DNA of 64,000 bases, from NCBI RefSeq assembly GCF_020176955.2, contig NZ_JAIUCZ020000003.1:682001-746000 (forward strand), written 5' to 3'. Below, piece after piece: positions 63,276 through 64,000 of this stretch (positions within the stretch are counted from its first letter, which is position 1; every line of letters begins with the position of its first letter). A program made the position numbers and the translations under genes. The DNA is from Nocardia sp. alder85J (GTDB lineage Bacteria > Actinomycetota > Actinomycetes > Mycobacteriales > Mycobacteriaceae). Under the pieces are notes generated by a model, which saw nothing but the letters and a program-made list of their open reading frames with translations, did not search any database and was not told the origin of the DNA.

Positions 63276-64000
63276 GCACCATCGACTACCCCGCCGGCAC
63301 CCTTGTTCACGCCCGCGGACGAGACTGGCTGGTTTTACCCGGCGCCCCCGGCGAGATGCTGCTGGTGCGCCCCCTCGGCGGCCGCGAGGACGAAACCACC
63401 GTCCTGCTCCCCGAACTCGACGCCCCGCGTCCGGCGGTGTTCACGCCACCGACCGTCGATGACCGCGGCGACGCCGCGCGCGCCCGCCTGCTCCGCGACG
63501 CTCTCCGACTGTCGTTCCGCGCCACCGGTGGGCCGTTCCGCTCGTTCGGCAAGCTCACGGTGACCCCCCGCAATTATCAACTCGTGCCGTTGATGATGTC
63601 CGCCGCGCAGGACACCACACGACTGCTCATCGCCGACGGTGTCGGCGTCGGCAAAACTATCGAAGCGGGCCTGATCGCCGCCGAGCTGCTGGCCACCGGA
63701 GAAGCCCGGCGCATGGCTGTGCTGTGCTCCCCCCAGCTGGCACCGCAGTGGCAGGCCGAGCTGCGCGCCAAGTTCGGCATCGAAGCTCAGCTGGTGCTGC
63801 CCTCCACGGTGAACCGGCTCAAGGTGCCGTGGGGATCGAGTATCTACGAGCACTATCCGCATCTGGTGATCTCCACCGACTTCATCAAACAACGCAGCCG
63901 GCGTGACGAGTTCGCCCTCAACTGCCCCGAGCTGGTGATCGTCGACGAGGCCCACACCTGCGTCGCCGCGACCACCGTGGGACACACTCAGGCGCACCAG
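63272..64000 (+). CDS. SNF2-family helicase, DrmD-like (5' part, runs off right edge)
   Basis: The first 243 codons of a gene whose ATG overlaps the helicase stop (ATGA). After a 95-residue N-terminal part (MSTIDYPAGTLVHARGRDWL) comes TPRNYQLVPLMMSAAQDTTR, Walker A IADGVGVGKTIEAGLIAAEL (Lys 128), then MAVLCSPQLAPQWQAELRAK and ELVIVDEAHTC (DEAH, Asp 225). The Q-motif-like RNYQLVPL, GVGVGKTIEAGLIA and SPQLAPQWQ blocks follow the SNF2 pattern of DISARM DrmD. It is therefore likely a DNA translocase working with the upstream helicase. Confidence 0.88.
   Translation, partial: MSTIDYPAGTLVHARGRDWLVLPGAPGEMLLVRPLGGREDETTVLLPELDAPRPAVFTPPTVDDRGDAARARLLRDALRLSFRATGGPFRSFGKLTVTPRNYQLVPLMMSAAQDTTRLLIADGVGVGKTIEAGLIAAELLATGEARRMAVLCSPQLAPQWQAELRAKFGIEAQLVLPSTVNRLKVPWGSSIYEHYPHLVISTDFIKQRSRRDEFALNCPELVIVDEAHTCVAATTVGHTQAHQ

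Overview
The window is high-GC DNA (by eye about 70 %) with GTG/ATG starts and a gene order (ftsH-folE-folP-folB-folK-DUF3180; tilS-hpt; dacB next to ppa) known from mycolic-acid Actinomycetota. Nocardia or a close relative is the best fit. That is an inference from gene order and composition, not a database match.

1-9.2 kb: the minus-strand folate operon. It holds ftsH, GTP cyclohydrolase folE, folP, folB and folK with 4-base overlaps, then two membrane genes and the 5' part of a DUF2520 Rossmann gene that leaves the window. 8.3-19.8 kb: metabolic and hypothetical genes (DUF1266, DUF2277, PfkB-type kinase, P-loop nucleoside kinase, phosphoketolase, cyclase/hydrolase, a membrane Ser/Thr kinase with a DFN motif, amidase). 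A 24-bp tandem repeat lies in frame just ahead of the amidase. 19.8-27 kb: LysR regulator, hpt, tilS, a zincin, dacB, ppa and a crotonase. 27-35.4 kb: a catabolic and regulatory mix (DapB-like oxidoreductase, SDR, LysE exporter, flavin reductase, YbaK editing protein, TetR/SDR pair with two palindromic operators). It also holds a class V aminotransferase gene behind a recognisable SAM-IV riboswitch. 35.6-45 kb: a stress block. It contains a second phosphoketolase, an mgtA-type P-type ATPase preceded by a 23-codon overlapping leader ORF and a palindromic operator, and an ECF sigma factor leading a tightly overlapped Asp23/DUF2273/Asp23/DUF6286/AmaP operon.

45-58 kb is a scarred accessory region. 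It contains a ribosomal protein S1 gene fragment, three broken tyrosine-integrase genes, an XRE regulator divergent from a chain of small overlapping genes, a functional-looking tRNA-Thr(CGT) with a degenerate tRNA-Thr copy about 140 bp away, a frameshifted type VII-secreted ADP-ribosyltransferase toxin locus, a decayed IS3-family element, and a group II intron with its reverse transcriptase and a readable domain V/VI.

58.1-64 kb: two large translationally coupled helicase genes that run off the right edge. The first is a 1716-aa DEAD/DEAH-DUF1998 protein (DruE/DrmA-DrmB-like) with a C-terminal nuclease-like domain. The second is an SNF2 helicase resembling DISARM DrmD. The pair is the best candidate here for a poorly described anti-phage system, and its position beside integrase scars and a tRNA fits a defence island.
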